From contig JARUPZ010000004.1 in the NCBI GenBank assembly GCA_031213475.1, positions 3,373,501 to 3,437,500 of the forward strand: 64,000 bases of DNA, given 5' to 3'. Position 1 is the first letter of the stretch, and each line of letters begins with the position of its first letter. Positions 34,451-46,200 of the stretch are shown piece after piece. This DNA is from Nereocystis luetkeana (Eukaryota; Sar; Phaeophyceae; Laminariales; Laminariaceae). The notes below the pieces were generated by a model. That model did no database searches. It was given only the letters and a program-made list of their open reading frames with translations, and was not told the DNA's origin. Both the position numbers and the translations under genes were made by a program.

Positions 34451-35595
34451 TTATCCCTCCAAATAAATCACCCATTTTCCTGCCAGTGCTTCGGAAACAA
34501 AATCTGCTCCCTCCCCTACTGCTCTTACATAGACCATGAACGCTAGTGATTTCCATCTCCCCGCCCTTTGAATCTGAATGTGTGATGCGCCTTGCGTAGC
34601 AAGCTGGGTTGCCCCCTCGATGCTGCCTGAGTGAAGAGCGTACTGAGTCGGGTCTCTACCCCAACTGATCAACATCCGCCTCGCCTTTGTTGCACCGGTG
34701 CGCGTGATCACCTTCCACCCGGTGGTTGTGCGTGTCTGCGTCAATGGTCCTGACCTGCTTAGTTCAGGATGAAGGTCTAGTAAATCCAGAAGGATCTCTA
34801 ACGCCCCATGTCCCAAAACCTTCCCTTACCTTTCGTTACTCTCGCCCTTGTGACGATTGACCCTAACCTTTTGGAGTCTGACCTGGAAGCGCGGAACGTC
34901 ACTTCAACTCTCTACGCAGCACGTCTTTCTTCCCACGCTAGAAGGAACGCTCCCGAAAAAAACTCCAAGTCTCTCCTCGTCAGACAAAAATCTGCGTGTA
35001 CCAGCCCGTTGCCGCAGGCCCAAACTTCAGAGGCTCTACAAAGAAGATGAAACGACAACGCAAGTCCGGTCCAGACTACCCATCCTTCGGTTCCCACCTC
35101 ACACGCGCTCTTCATCCCCGTGGTCAACAGGTCCCACGTAAGAGGTTTCCTGACCTTGGGGCGTATCTTCGATTTCCCGTGAGCTCTATAAATCCCTTTC
35201 CTTATGGCTACAACCATGCAGTGTGAAGTGGGCAGCTTCCAACCTCCGAACATTTTGTGGAAATACTTAATCGCGGATAGATGACCTCGTATGGTCTGGC
35301 TTTGGTTTTTGAATGCAAAGCATCGCAGGGCCAAAAATTTTGTCAACTCTTTCACTGCTGCGTCGACTCCATCACCCTCTGCTAGCCACGAACTCCCTTC
35401 AATCGCTCTGAGACGGCACCAGGTTTGCCACTTGTTCCAGTACACCGTGAGTGTGCTTCCCTCCCTGAGGCCAGCGCGAGTGTCTCCACCAGTCTGTCCA
35501 CCTCCTCGTCCTTCCCACCCTCTCCACTGTGTGTTTCTGCTCGATGGGGTTTGCGGGGTGTTCATGGTTCTGCATTTCGTGTCATCGCTTCCCAT
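34451..35595 (-). pseudogene. Tyrosine recombinase of a DIRS/Ngaro-like retroelement, frameshifted
   Basis: The upstream frame (35595-34912) contains a SAM-like N-terminal part (YWNKWQTWCRLRAIEG, HLSAIKYFHKMFGGWKLP) and the first catalytic box with LLCRASEVWA. The downstream frame (34816-34451) carries the second half, YALHSGSIEGATQLATQGAS and QRAGRWKSLAFMVYVR. In this family the HxxR box is usually H.GR; here the arginine position reads serine (HSGS). The break between frames near 34910 and this lost residue make it inactive. It lies downstream of the RT/RNase H remnant, in the order expected for these elements. Confidence 0.8.
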
Positions 35596-35789
35596 ATTAT
35601 GTCATCTATGTACCCTGTGAGGAATTTTGGCTGCAGATAGTCTCGAAGAATGCACGGCCACCCCCACCTATATTCTTCTCTCTCCGTTGCCATTGTACGC
35701 GTGTCTGCAACTTTCACACGATTTCTGTTTTTGGCCATCTCGAGATGCCATCCGCTACTACGTTCTGCACGCCGGGAATATACTTTGCG

Positions 35790-36618
35790 TCATGACTCCA
35801 TCCTCTCGTAATTTCCAGTCCACCTTGAAGTCTCATAGCCAGTGAAGCTAGCCAGTCTACCTTGAAGTCTCATAGTCACGGGGTCTCCTTGAGTGTCTGA
35901 CCTGTTGTACAGGATGACTTGAGTCACGTACGCCGTCATGACCATACCACTCAACTCAACCAGGTTGGTTGTTATTGCGTTCTTTGAAAGCAGCGACAGC
36001 ACGGGGTTTAAGTCGTATCTCCTGTATACTTTTAGCTATAGGTAAAAAAAGCCCCCGACTGCAGTAAGCTTCATGTCCGAGTAGTATCCTCGCGAAGGTG
36101 ATCGTTCTGCGTGTGCATACAATTGTGCGCCAAGAGACTCCCCGGCGCTGACCAACTTCTGTTCGATTGCCCATTTCCAAAAGGAAATATCGTTGTGAAA
36201 CTCCCAGCCCTGTCTCACTACCCTCTTCGTCCGTTCTTTGGCTTCAGCGGCTTTGTGAAGATTGGTCAGGCGTAAAAGCCGCCAAACAAAATATCTGCCG
36301 GCTCTGATTATGCAGATGAGGTTCCACAGTTTGCCTGCCGTGCTTAGCACATCTCGCGCGTTTGCATGCGTTTTGTCACCCGACCACTCCTGCTCGAGTA
36401 TGAGCCTAATCGCTTCTATCCGTTCCTTAGGAGGTCCGCATGATGTTGGTGTTAAATGTAAAACCCAGGGCATCTACGATTGTGTTCCAATCAGTGCTCT
36501 TCTTTGGAGCGAGTATAAGGGTTTCACCTTTCTCGCCTGGTCCAAATAAACTCACGTTATCTGAAGCGAGGGAAGAGGAAGCTATGGGGGCCGTCTGCTG
36601 AGAGGGATTAGGCTGCAC
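35790..36618 (-). pseudogene. Reverse transcriptase C-terminus and RNase H remnant
   Basis: Three frames with shifts carry parts typical of DIRS/Ngaro polymerases. They are LSTAGKLWNLICIIRAGRYF and RQGWEFHNDISFWKWAIEQK after the RT palm, then YSDMKLTAVGGFF at the RNase H start, then ITTNLVELSGMVMTAYV with GDPVTMR. The RT palm and its catalytic YxDD region are absent, because only about 50 bases separate this part from the gag-side ORF. The element therefore has a large internal deletion in addition to frameshifts. Confidence 0.75.
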
Positions 36619-36664
36619 GCTGGCAATAATGGAGTCGTCTACATATACTGACGTTATAAACGGT

Positions 36665-37326
36665 TCATTCGATCCCCCCCCCCCTTCGTGGTGCCTTCAC
36701 TTTGCCTCCGGGCGGGATCCTAGTTGGCTTGCCCGACTCCAGCAGGGTAGACATAACGCCTAGAACAAAAACGCTTGCACCCAATTCCCTGCTCTCCTGG
36801 CTGGCCTGACGCTCAGTTAGTCGACCTGCATATCCAGCACGGTCCTGCTTGACTCCATCCCCACTCGACGGGAAGAAATGAGACCTATTCATAGTACTCA
36901 CAGAAGACCTTCGCTGGTAACTTCGACTCCCAGAAAAATGATAATCGTGGTTATCCGTAGACATAGATGCATGGACCAGCAACCGGTGCGTTCTCGGCTA
37001 CTCCTTTGCTTTTCTTTCCGCCATCAAAAATAAATCCACTGGTTGAGAATATAGCTCGTCGTTAACAAGCAACTGTGAAGTGCATGCTTGCCGAAGACTT
37101 CGAGTGATATCGCAGTCAAGAATATCCTCGTGAAAAGTTGTGCTGGTACTGATTTCCAGGCGCCTCGAAAATCTCCTCCGACCATGAAAAAAACACTTAT
37201 TCCAACCTCGGCAACGAACTTGCACATATCGTCAAATAGCGTCTCAACAAATCGTGCCATATCAGCAGCGCTAGTCGCACGATTAACTGATCGAACAATT
37301 GAATAAAGCGATTCTTCCGCAGACAT
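36665..37326 (-). pseudogene. Retroelement gag-like ORF, 3' part
   Basis: The first stretch (37326-37024) continues the gag-like frame after the inserted transposon: FVETLFDDMCKFVAEVGIS and VGGDFRGAWKSVPAQLFTR. The second (36982-36665) has STDNHDYHFSGSRSYQRRSS and a basic tail. Both match the plus-strand copy at 60830-61350. Between them the frame shifts near 37070. I know no function beyond a gag-like position before RT. Confidence 0.65.
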
Positions 37327-37380
37327 ACGAGCTGGATTGGCCTAGAGGCTGAAAACAGGGTTGGACGGGAATTTCCACGC

Positions 37381-37620
37381 GCCTTTTACGAGTTTTGATC
37401 TGAAATTTTGACACGTGATTTCGAGTAGTATTACAAATGTAATTGCCACTGCACCTCTTTTTTTTCGCAAGTTAGGCCGATATTTGTAAATATGGGAATA
37501 TTTGTTTTACGACAAAGGGATGTAAAAAAAAACAAACAAGAAAGTGCAGGGGCAATTACATTTGTCATACTACTAAAAATCACGTGTCGAATTTTCTGAT
37601 CAAAATTCGTAAAAACCGCG
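37381..37620. mobile_element. Nested foldback MITE
   Basis: Two arms of about 75 bases (about 37383-37458 and 37540-37614) are inverted copies. The right arm, reverse-complemented, reads TTTTACGAATTTTGATC, GACACGTGAT and AGTAGTATGACAAATGTAAT. The element sits inside the TA-flanked transposon. Confidence 0.65.
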
Positions 37621-37765
37621 GGGATATTCCCGTATTTCTTTTGGTCATCAGGATTGTAGATGGCGTAGTATACCACCCCCACATTGTAGGATACCACCCC
37701 GCTCCGTAGTTGAAACCTTGACGTTTCCCCTTTAAGAGCAACGACAGCACTGACAAGGGCGGCAC

Positions 37766-38117
37766 TTTTTTTTTTTTTTTTTTTTTCCATCCCATTCATT
37801 ATCTTCGCACATCTTCTTCTCTCTCTCCTTCCAACTCGTAACTCAGATCCGGGGTCACATAGCAGGCTCTTCTCCCCCCTTCCCGCTACGGTACGTGCCT
37901 TCATTTTTTATCGCGAGAAGATTTCAGCCTTTTCTTCCCTCGTCGACTCGCATCGAATTGTGCCTACCCACGCTGCAAGGCGCTCTCAACAATTGAATCC
38001 CTTTTTTTATTTTTGCAAATAAAGTCAAAGTCCGACCCTCCTGGGGCTCGAACCCAGGACTCAAACAGGTAGAATTCGAGGTTAACCACTTGAACCACCG
38101 GGGCGACCAGCTGGAAA
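37766..38117 (-). mobile_element. tRNA-derived SINE, family 1, minus copy
   Basis: The head has CCCCGGTGGTTCAAGTGGTT (A box region) and the B box CTGGGTTCGAGCCCCAGG. The body aligns with 16480-16690 (GAGAGCGCC, GTGGGTAGGCACAAT, TTCTCGCGATAAAAA, TATGTGACCCCGGATCTGAG). The tail is a run of more than 20 A residues (T on the plus strand, 37766-37787). The long pure tail suggests a fairly recent insertion. It is nested inside the TA-flanked transposon. Confidence 0.8.
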
Positions 38118-38882
38118 TATGTAGGTCATGTAAAGCTCTCTCATAACGTGCTGTTTGGCGATACAATTGCAGTAGTACAGCAGTAGTAGGACCATATTCT
38201 GTCACGTACGGTATGGGTAAAGTTGGGCCTCACAGACGTTGTTTATTGTTAACATAACCATCTCTTGCGTTGTGCACACCTGCGTCACACGTTTTACCGT
38301 CAAGCAATACAAACGCCACGTAATCAACGACATACTCTCTGCACGCACTACATACTCGTGCTCGAACACTGAGGCACACCAAAACTTTACCCCTGCCCCC
38401 TCAAGCTGGACGCTAGGCCCAGGATATTGCTTGTGAAAGGAAACCAGGTTCCATGCCCACAATGTTGCGGTGAGCCGGAGATTGACGTTTTCTGCCACTG
38501 GTGTGTGGCTGTGGGAGAGCAGTTGGCAGCCATTCTGTCGGACTCTCGTGTACGAGCTGGGATCACGTGTGTCTCTGTGGGCCTGCTCCTGATGTGTTGC
38601 TGTTGCTGTATTCTCGAAAAACTTATCTGTGATTCCGCCGCAAAAAAACGGTTTCATTTTTTTTGAAGTCTAAAGCCTATAAATGAAGTGCGGGGGGTTC
38701 CGCTGGTTTTATATAGGTCAGCTACGAGTGGAGAAAAGTGTCAAAGACGATGTCAGAGAGCACGTGCATACGCGCTGTGATCGGCTGATTACACCGATAT
38801 GCCGTTTTCCTCCCAACTCCTCGGCATTGCATAGATATGACTTAAAGAATGATTGTGAGTCTCTGGGCGAATCCAGCTCGTA

Positions 38883-39370
38883 GCCTCTAGCTTGCGCTTA
38901 GAATATGCCTCAGCATGCAGACAGTCCAGCAAGTTGTCATTGGAAATACGAGAAGTATCATCAGTATATCCTGCCGCCATATATAGCCGTTGCAGCAGAA
39001 ATACTGGAATCATATCTCGAATGTAAAATTCTCTCAAGTCATCCAGCTTCGCAAGGGATTCGAGGAACAAACGGATATCGTCCACCTGACCACCAATAAG
39101 TTTGGGTATTTTTCTGCTTCGGGAAGAAAGGCCACGTACCACGGCTGTCTCAATTGCGAAGTATTTGTAGTCGAAATCATTTGTTTCGCAGATAAATTTC
39201 GAAACGGCATTATTCATGCCGAACACACGACGACCCTCTGGATCTGTGCAAGGAATCGATGAAGCTCCAGACTCGTACTCGTACATATGAGCACCTCGTG
39301 ACGCACCACCAGACCCTCGACCTTGGTCTGGATCAAACGATCGACCGACCGAACCTTGCCAGCTTTCCAT
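38883..39370 (-). pseudogene. Retroelement gag-like ORF, 5' part
   Basis: Starts at ATG 39368-39370 with MESWQGSVGRSFDPDQGRG and contains GGQVDDIRLFLESLAKLDDL. Related frames lie at 58777-59319 (minus) and 60321-60657 (plus). The frame stays open up to the TA-flanked insertion at 38880 and then continues at 37326. No zinc knuckle or known capsid signature is visible; the call gag-like rests on its place before RT/RNase H and recombinase. Confidence 0.7.
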
Positions 39371-39389
39371 ATCCTAGTCTCGCCAAGCT

Positions 39390-40296
39390 AGGAATCCGAA
39401 TTAAAGAGTATCAGGGCTAAGAAACTTAAAGTTGGCCTCGCCTCTCACCACCTCTCACCGAAAATATCCTGACGACAATTTTTCATCCACCAGTATCTTT
39501 CAAGATACATTTTGTTGATACATATTGTTGTAGTCGTACCTCGTACTCGTAGGCAAAATTTGGTGAATGGTGTACTCGATTCGTATGCTAAAGTATGCTC
39601 CATCCAGCCGAGCTGTTGCTCCAATCGGCTGCTGCTTCACTCGAACAGTTGATCGCCCTGATCGTCCACCACGCGTCCCGATGACAGCCACCTCGCACCC
39701 GAATGTACCCAAAACTCCCAAAGAAGGTGATATTGGCTATACCGACCTTTAATGTAGATAGAATATATTGTAATTTGTAGCAGGAAGAAAAACTAGACCC
39801 CCCTGAAGCGTAGAGTTCTGACGCGAATTCCGTCCAGAAACCTTGAACACTACCTGACCGAAGTAGAAGATTCCCAACCCGATGAAAGACCCAAAACCCG
39901 AAGAAGACCCGAAGAATATATCCGACTATCAAATACCCAAGACGTCAATATGCCCACACAATCGAAACCTGACCGGAAGATATCCACACCCAACCCTCAA
40001 ACTCGAAATTTCCCGCGGAACAACTTGCCTACCCTCGAATACTGCAGTATTATGGTACGCCTCGGATGACCAAGCTCAGCTCGAGGCCAGCATATAGCTG
40101 TACGTCTCGAGCGAGTCAGCCACCCTAGTCGACGCGAAGTAAGAGACGCATAAGTTTATTAGAACACCACACAGAGACAAGAGAGAGACACACACTGCAA
40201 CGTTTCCCAGCAACAAGGACGCATCCGTTACACCCCAAGATCCATATCTCTAAACGAAACCCGGGGATCCCCCCCGGATGTCCTCTGACGACCACA
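39390..40296 (-). mobile_element. 5' end of the tyrosine-recombinase retroelement (segments T, U, V)
   Basis: Segment T (40296-40049, starting TGTGGTCGTCAG and ending CGTACCATAAT) is followed by U (GAGTTTGAGGGT(T/C)GGGTGTGG to CGAGGTA(C/T)GA) and V, then the gag-like ATG. The same T-U-V order occurs on the plus strand at 59371-60320. T lacks TG...CA ends of a classical LTR but recurs as a block, so it behaves as a terminal module. Confidence 0.6.
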
Positions 40297-40465
40297 AATA
40301 CCAGTACTATTAGTCGTCGCTGTTGAAGCTCCTCGCTCCTCCACTATTATTGCAGAATTAAGTGTCGTACTAGGTGATACGTTGATATTTGAAGGAACAG
40401 CCAAACACAGCCCCGAATCTCTCTGCTGACAGGATGCAACACACAACAGCACCACTTTGAGTGTC
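40297..40465 (-). pseudogene. Fragment of the retroelement's second ORF
   Basis: Encodes SGLCLAVPSNINVSPSTTLN and EERGASTATT, matching TGLCSAAPLNINVSRATTLN and VEGRGASTATT at 61590-61690. It stands directly before segment T in the element direction, so it is the tail of another copy joined head to tail. Confidence 0.6.
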
Positions 40466-41273
40466 TGTTACAGCAGGGTACAGCTCTCAGACTCTAAAAA
40501 GAACCCACGCTCATTAGATCTCTGAGACTGGCTTACCTGCTGGTTGGGAATAGAGGTGCCTTCGGGCAGTATGATCGGGTCACGCAGAAAGCGAATCGAT
40601 GCAATGCAATAGTTGCAAGCAACCAGAGAGAGCAATGGAACAGGAACCACAGACACGGTGACGCGCACGACGGGCAAGGCAGGGCCCCAGGGGCTGAGGA
40701 TCGATAGGACAGGTATCACAGACCACTTGGCTTTGACTTTTTTTCCTCACTTGATGGTGTTTAGTAAACAGCGGGTTGTTCCGTGACCTCGTTACTGGTT
40801 CCTTACACGGAACTGAAGGCGTTCCCACGCCGGGGATCCTCCCTGCCCCTATAAGATCCGCCCTGAGGATGCTAATCAAATCTTGCCCTCTGCCCATCGA
40901 ATAGACCCGACGCGTGACACTGATTAGGACAGTTGTCTCGAGCCGTATTATCCTCCCCACAGCGCTGGTCACGACAGTCTCAGCGCTATAAACCTCCTAC
41001 CCTCGCGCCACTCGTTGAAACACCCCCTCTGCCCGACGCACGACCATCATCGGCACAAAGCGGGCATCCCAGTACTTGCCCGGCGACAGCGCGTGCGCTT
41101 TCCTCCTCGGTCGGCCTAGTGTTTGTAACACCCACCCGGCGGGAATTGCGATCATGAACCGCTGCAGAGCGTGCGCCTTCCATCTCTGCACCTCGCTGTC
41201 GGTTCGATGTTGCAGCTCCTCTCCTTTCCTAAGTGTTGCCTGTAAACGGTGGTGAGAAGAGCGGCGATCCTGT
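40466..41273. repeat. Extra tandem copy of the first ~800 bp of the duplicated segment
   Basis: Begins GTTACAGCAGGGTACAGCTCTCAG and is followed directly by a second copy starting at 41274; a third starts at 51181. The copies share all landmarks (CGCTATAAACCTCCTACCCT, TACTTGCCCGGCGACAGCGC). Overlapping frames are open on both strands in all three copies, but differences fall equally in each frame, so I see no sign of coding selection. Confidence 0.7.
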
Positions 41274-42084
41274 GTTACAGCATGGTACAGCTCTCAGACT
41301 CTCTAAAGGACCCGCGCTCGTTAGATCTCTGAGGCTGACTGACCTCCTGGTTGGGAGGTCGAGAAGTGCCTTCGTGCAGTGATGATCGGGTCACGCAGAA
41401 AGTGAATCGCTGCGATGCAATAGTTGCAAGCAGATAGAGTGAGCAATGGAACAGGCACCACAGACACGGTGACGCGCACAACGGGCAAGGCAGGGCCCAA
41501 GGGGCTGGGGATCGATAGGACGGGTGTCACAGATCGCTTGGCTTTGACTTTCTTTCCTCACTTGGTGTTTAGTAAACACCGAGCTGTTCCGTGACCTCGT
41601 TACTGGTTCCTTACATGGAACTGAAGGCGTTCCCACACCGGGGATCCTCCCTGCCCCTATAAGATCCGCCCAGAGGATGCTAACCAAAGCTTACCCTCTG
41701 CCTATCGAATAGACCCGACGCGTGACACTGATCAGGACAGTTGTCTCGCGCCGTATTATCCTCCCCACAGCGCTGGTCACGACAGTCGCAGCGCTATAAA
41801 CCTCCTACCCTGGCGCCACTCACTGTAACACCCACCCTGCCCGACGCATGACGATCGTCGGCACAAAGCGGGCATCCCAGTACTTGCCCGGCGACAGCGC
41901 GTGCGCTTTCCTCCTCGGTCAACCCAACGTTTGTAGCACCCCCCCAGCGGGCATTACGATCATGAGCAGCTGCAGAGTGTGCGCCTTCCATCTCCGCACC
42001 TCGCTGTCGGCTCGATGTTGCTGCTCGTCTTCTTCCTCAGTGTCGCCTCCAGACGGTGGCGAGAAGAGCGGCGATCTTGACTTT

Positions 42085-42320
42085 CGTCCAGACGTTCTTC
42101 AGCATTCCTCGTCCCATCCATCGCCGTCGGCCCGATGCTGCAGCGCCTCTCCTTTCCGTGGTATTGCCCTTGGACGGTGGTAAGAAGTTTTGGACCTGTT
42201 CTTCGTCCAGATGTTCTTCAGCATTCCTCCGTCCATCGCCGTCGGCCTGATGTTGCAGAGCCTCTCCTTCCCACGGTGCTGACCGTAGACGTTGTTGAGA
42301 AGAGCGGCGGACCTGACCCC
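42085..42320. repeat. Tandem GC-rich modules
   Basis: Units of about 100-115 bases repeat GTTCTTCAGCATTCCTC, CCATCGCCGTCGGCC and CGCCTCTCCTT. Two units are also present in the second large copy at 51745-51965. Confidence 0.6.
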
Positions 42321-42649
42321 CGTACATTCTTCACGACTTGTAGCCCAGCGCCCCATCTGTATAACACGCTCGGAGCATGTACTCACCTGTGAAAAATATG
42401 TTGTTCTTCCTGCCTCATCCGCATCTGAGTGAGGTGGGGGCTCACCTGCATCCGAGGTGGGGGGGGCCCTGTTGAAGGCCTCCATCTGCATTTTGACAAT
42501 AATCTACGCGTTCACTGTTTCGGCCCCGGCATCTTCTGCTTTGCCGGCATGGATTCCACTGTAAGCTACTATCGTCCTACCATACCCCCTCGCCTTTAAC
42601 TGAAACGATACAGAGTTCGGCCAGTCCATAATCGTGGGGATATACGTGA

Positions 42650-43110
42650 CCACACCACCCAAACGCTGCGATGATTGTCCACGTTGCCCCTCTCTATATA
42701 TCTGGGCGCTAGATAGTCTAACCTCTAGTAACGGCCCACCACTTGGTACCCAAATATACTTGCGTACTGGACTGTCGATATTGCAAAACTTCACGCACCT
42801 TTGGCAAAGGCGCATGCGATGATTGCCCACGTTGCCCCTCTATATATCTGCGCGCTTGATAGTCTAACCTCTAGTAACGGTCGACCGCTTGGTACCCATA
42901 TATACTTGCGTACTGGGCAGTCGACATTGTAAAACGTCACGCACCTTTGTCAAACGTACATGCGGTGATTGCCCACGTTGCCCCTCTATATATATCTGGA
43001 CGCTTGATAGTTCAACCTCTAGTAACGGCCCACCGCTTGGTACCAATATATACTTGCGTACTGCACTGTCGATATTGCAAAACTTCACGTACCTTTGGCA
43101 GACGTTTCAA
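42650..43110. repeat. Three tandem ~155-bp units
   Basis: Each unit carries CCACGTTGCCCCTCTATAT, AGTCTAACCTCTAGTAACGG (the third reads AGTTCAACC), GCTTGGTACC and TTGCGTACTG. Only one unit remains in copy 2 near 52300-52400, so unit number has changed since duplication. Confidence 0.7.
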
Positions 43111-43210
43111 CGTGCGCAGTGGACTGTGTTGACGATGCCACCATTTACTTACCTTCGCCAGACGTTTCTCACTGCACCTTCCTTCAACAACAGTTTCTGC
43201 GTATATTAGC

Positions 43211-44700
43211 ATGAATCTGTCACTCTGAAGTATGTCCGGATGTTTCTTAATCTCTTGGTACGGATTATCACGTTCTGACTTATCGATTTACTTCGACCGC
43301 GCGTAATACGGAGTTTATATGACATACGCCTACCTTTTGGCGATTATCTCAAACTTCTCTGCTATGAGAGTAGGTACTTCTTGCGAATGTGGAGCTGGTT
43401 ATGTGTGAGTTCGTCACGGACGTGCTGTAGCAAGTTCATGATGAGTTCTCTTTCTACTCCCTCCACCTGATGTAGAGTTGTACTTGGCATCCTTCGAGTG
43501 TTTCGACTTTCTGGCACTAACCAAAGCTATTATTCGATTCCGAGTGACTAAATTCGATTCTGAGTGACTACATCGTTCGAATTTCTTCTCCCTCCTCCTG
43601 ATGTAGGGTTCTACTTGGTATCCTTCGAGTATTTCGACTTCCCGGCACTAGCCAAAATTATCCGCTCCTGAGTGACTACATCGTTTGAAGGTACTGGCGT
43701 TCACGCCACTTGGACTCACGATCTCTTCTAAATTGCTTCCGAGTATTGTATCTGTTGAGATATTGAGGTAATGTGAGGGGCTCAGGAACGTCTGGTGCAA
43801 CCCTACTGTGGGATGGCTTACTAGCTAGTGTAACTATTTTATTCCGAGTAAGTAAGTCGTTTGAAGGTACTGACGTTTACCACTTCGATTCACGGGCACT
43901 TTTAAATTGCTTCCAAATATTGTTCTGTTGAGATAGTGAGCTAATGTGCGGGGCTACGGAACTTCTGGTGCACCTCTACTGTGAAATGACTCACTAGCCA
44001 GGGCAACTATTTGATTCCGAGTAAGTATGTTGCTTCAAGGTACTGACGTTTACGCCACCCCCCCAGCACGAACAGTGTCCACTGATGTGACATTTTCGTG
44101 CTCAAACAAATCGTGAGTCCTCAAACGTCACTCATCCACAACCACGTCCAGATCGTACCCCTTAGATAACAGTTTTTGTGGAGGTAGATGTAGAAAGGTG
44201 GACGAACACCCCCCCAAAACGAAAACTGCCCACCGCCTATTGGCATTCCAATCACACCTCTCGATTCCTTCCTTCAACACTGGTCCACCATACTTGGAGC
44301 GTCGAATAGCAGGGTATCCTGTTAGGTTGCGCAGATTATAATAAAGCTAGTCACGTTCCATCTCGTTCATGGGTCTCACAAATGTGTACCTGTGGGTGGT
44401 GCAGCGACTTGCACATGCACTCGTCCCTTTGGACATCTGGGCATTTAAAACGTCATCATACCTGGTATAATCTTCATGCACGTCTTATGAGACGTACAAG
44501 TATCTGTAAATTAAATGAATCTGTGTGAACAATCCCCAAAGCCTAGGTATTATCACGAAAACGTTTAGCGAAACACTATGGTCTGTATCCTACTGATGTT
44601 GGGAGCCTGGTCGGTCGTGATAGATGCTTAGCCGTGTCGATCAATACCACTCTCGTAGCAGAGTTCTGGGTCTGACTTGCCTCCCATTCAACTGTCACTG
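43211..44700. other. Gene-free part of duplication copy 1
   Basis: No open frame or RNA gene. Short internal duplications are present (CCTGATGTAG with CTTCGAG; GTTGAGATA with GTGGGATGGCT or GTGAAATGACT). Confidence 0.5.
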
Positions 44701-44993
44701 TTATTGTGCCATCGTATTCTTATTCAACTGTCACTGTTATTGTGCCATCGTTGCGATCAAAGTTATGGTCACCTGGATCACACTATGATGATAACATTTG
44801 TTTCCAACATCAGTCATGCAATTTAGCATTTCTACAACCGTTCTTCTCCGACCAGGCGGATCACATGATACTCGGATACGGACGACCAAAGAGTGATATG
44901 TGGCCTTTATACCTGCCCTCCCATTGCGGGGACGAAACGCTTGGAAATAGGGTCAAACTTTGGTACATGTACAGCAGTGCAGTACTCCAACGG

Positions 44994-45419
44994 TTAAGAT
45001 GCCCAGTCGTCATTGGGAACCGTGTCAGATACTTCAACAGAGTCCAACTCGGTTGACTCTCCGTTCACCACGTCAGCGACTAAGGCGGCGCATGAGTATT
45101 CGTGCTGGGGAGGGGCTTTGTTTTTCGATCGGAAAATACCAGGTTTCATCTCCTCATTTCGATTGGCATTGTGTATCGCGTATCTTCCGCTTAGGATGCA
45201 TGTGTTTGTTTTGGAAGAGCAGTCACACTTGCTACAGGCAAAGCGCTCCGGATAAAAGCTCAAGCTCCGGGGTAATTTCGGCACGATGTAACAAGCGCCT
45301 GTTTTCACGCCAAGGTTTGGTTTACGTTCCAGAGTCCTACAGGAGCCCCCTCTATGCTCTATGCTGGGTGTATATAATACGCTCGAAACTCTGCCCCAGT
45401 TCATGCCCCGACTGACCAA
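44994..45419 (-). pseudogene. Open frame in copy 1, broken in copy 2
   Basis: 141 codons plus stop, including FACSKCDCSSKTNTCILSG and SCAALVADVVNGESTELDSV. The matching stretch of copy 2 (about 54480-54050) keeps much of the peptide (KPNLGVKTGARYIVPK, CILSGVYEIHNANQ) but has in-frame stops and a frameshift. The peptide-level match suggests an old coding sequence, perhaps of a mobile element; I recognise no domain. Confidence 0.25.
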
Positions 45420-46200
45420 TGTACCACGCAGCCTGCGGTCCTTGTTGGTGAGCCATTGTAAGCGCTGTCCTGAATACGTACTCTATGATTCGCTATTTAA
45501 GAATACTTGTGTTCACACACCGCAAGTAGGATGCACTAACTGCTGTAGCTCTCCTTTCTTTGTCCTTTTGTTTTAGTTTCGGGTGTGCATATAATAATAC
45601 AGCATGGATACGTTCATGGTGTCTTTAATTTACAATTGATACGGGATGGTATCCCACATCAGGTGTCTCGTTTGTACCGTTCCTCTTACGTACTGGTACT
45701 GCAAATATTTAGTTTACGTACCTGGTACTTGTTTGCTTCTTCCAATAGAGATGCAATGTGGTTACAGCCTGTTTAGGGGCCAGAGTTCGGAATGTGTTCT
45801 ACTAAAAGTGCGACAACATCATCATACGAAATATGTGTACAGCAGCAGTGTCTACTTCAAACCAAACCGATCTTGAAACCGCTCGACGTCCACGAAAACA
45901 TGCAGTGTTCATTCGTACGCGTTCGCCGAATGTTCATACCTCATATTATTACTTCGTAGGTATTTACAATGTACGATATAGATACATTGTTGATTTCCAT
46001 CCCGTTTGTTCTCTTCGCCCTTTTTTCTCTATCCCTCCTACTTATAAACATCCGGGGTCACAGGGCAGGCTCTTTAATCCACTCCCAGCATGCGGTCCGT
46101 GCCTTGGATTTATATTGCGAGAAGAGTTCAGTCCTTCGTTGCACCTACTCTCGTTAGGCGGTCTCAACAGTTCATTTGGCTTCTTACATTTTATTGTATA

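Larger units (their letters stand above)
37328..38880. mobile_element. TA-flanked DNA transposon inserted in the gag-like ORF
   Basis: The 1,553-bp insertion has inverted ends CGAGCTGGATTGGCCTAGAG and CGAGCTGGATTCGCCCAGAG and a TA on each side (37326-37327 and 38881-38882). Removing it and one TA restores the uninterrupted gag sequence seen at 60815-60835, so the borders are certain to a few bases. TA duplication fits the Tc1/mariner group. No transposase is recognised; a SINE and a foldback unit lie inside. Confidence 0.8.

Noticed and set aside
14655..38117. tRNA genes at the B-box motifs (14709, 16449, 27923, 38045)
   Set aside because: None forms the acceptor and anticodon stems of a tRNA, and at least two share long bodies with distant copies, so they are SINEs or SINE-like repeats.
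44970..45040. tRNA-like start (CCAACGGTTAAGATGCCC) near 44985, repeated near 54040
   Set aside because: No B box or cloverleaf follows; the repetition is explained by the large duplication.
45350..45470. GIY-YIG-like string WYIGQSGHELGQSFE on the minus strand, hinting at a Penelope-like element
   Set aside because: The key arginine and neighbouring motifs are missing, the second copy does not keep the frame, and no matching reverse transcriptase is nearby.
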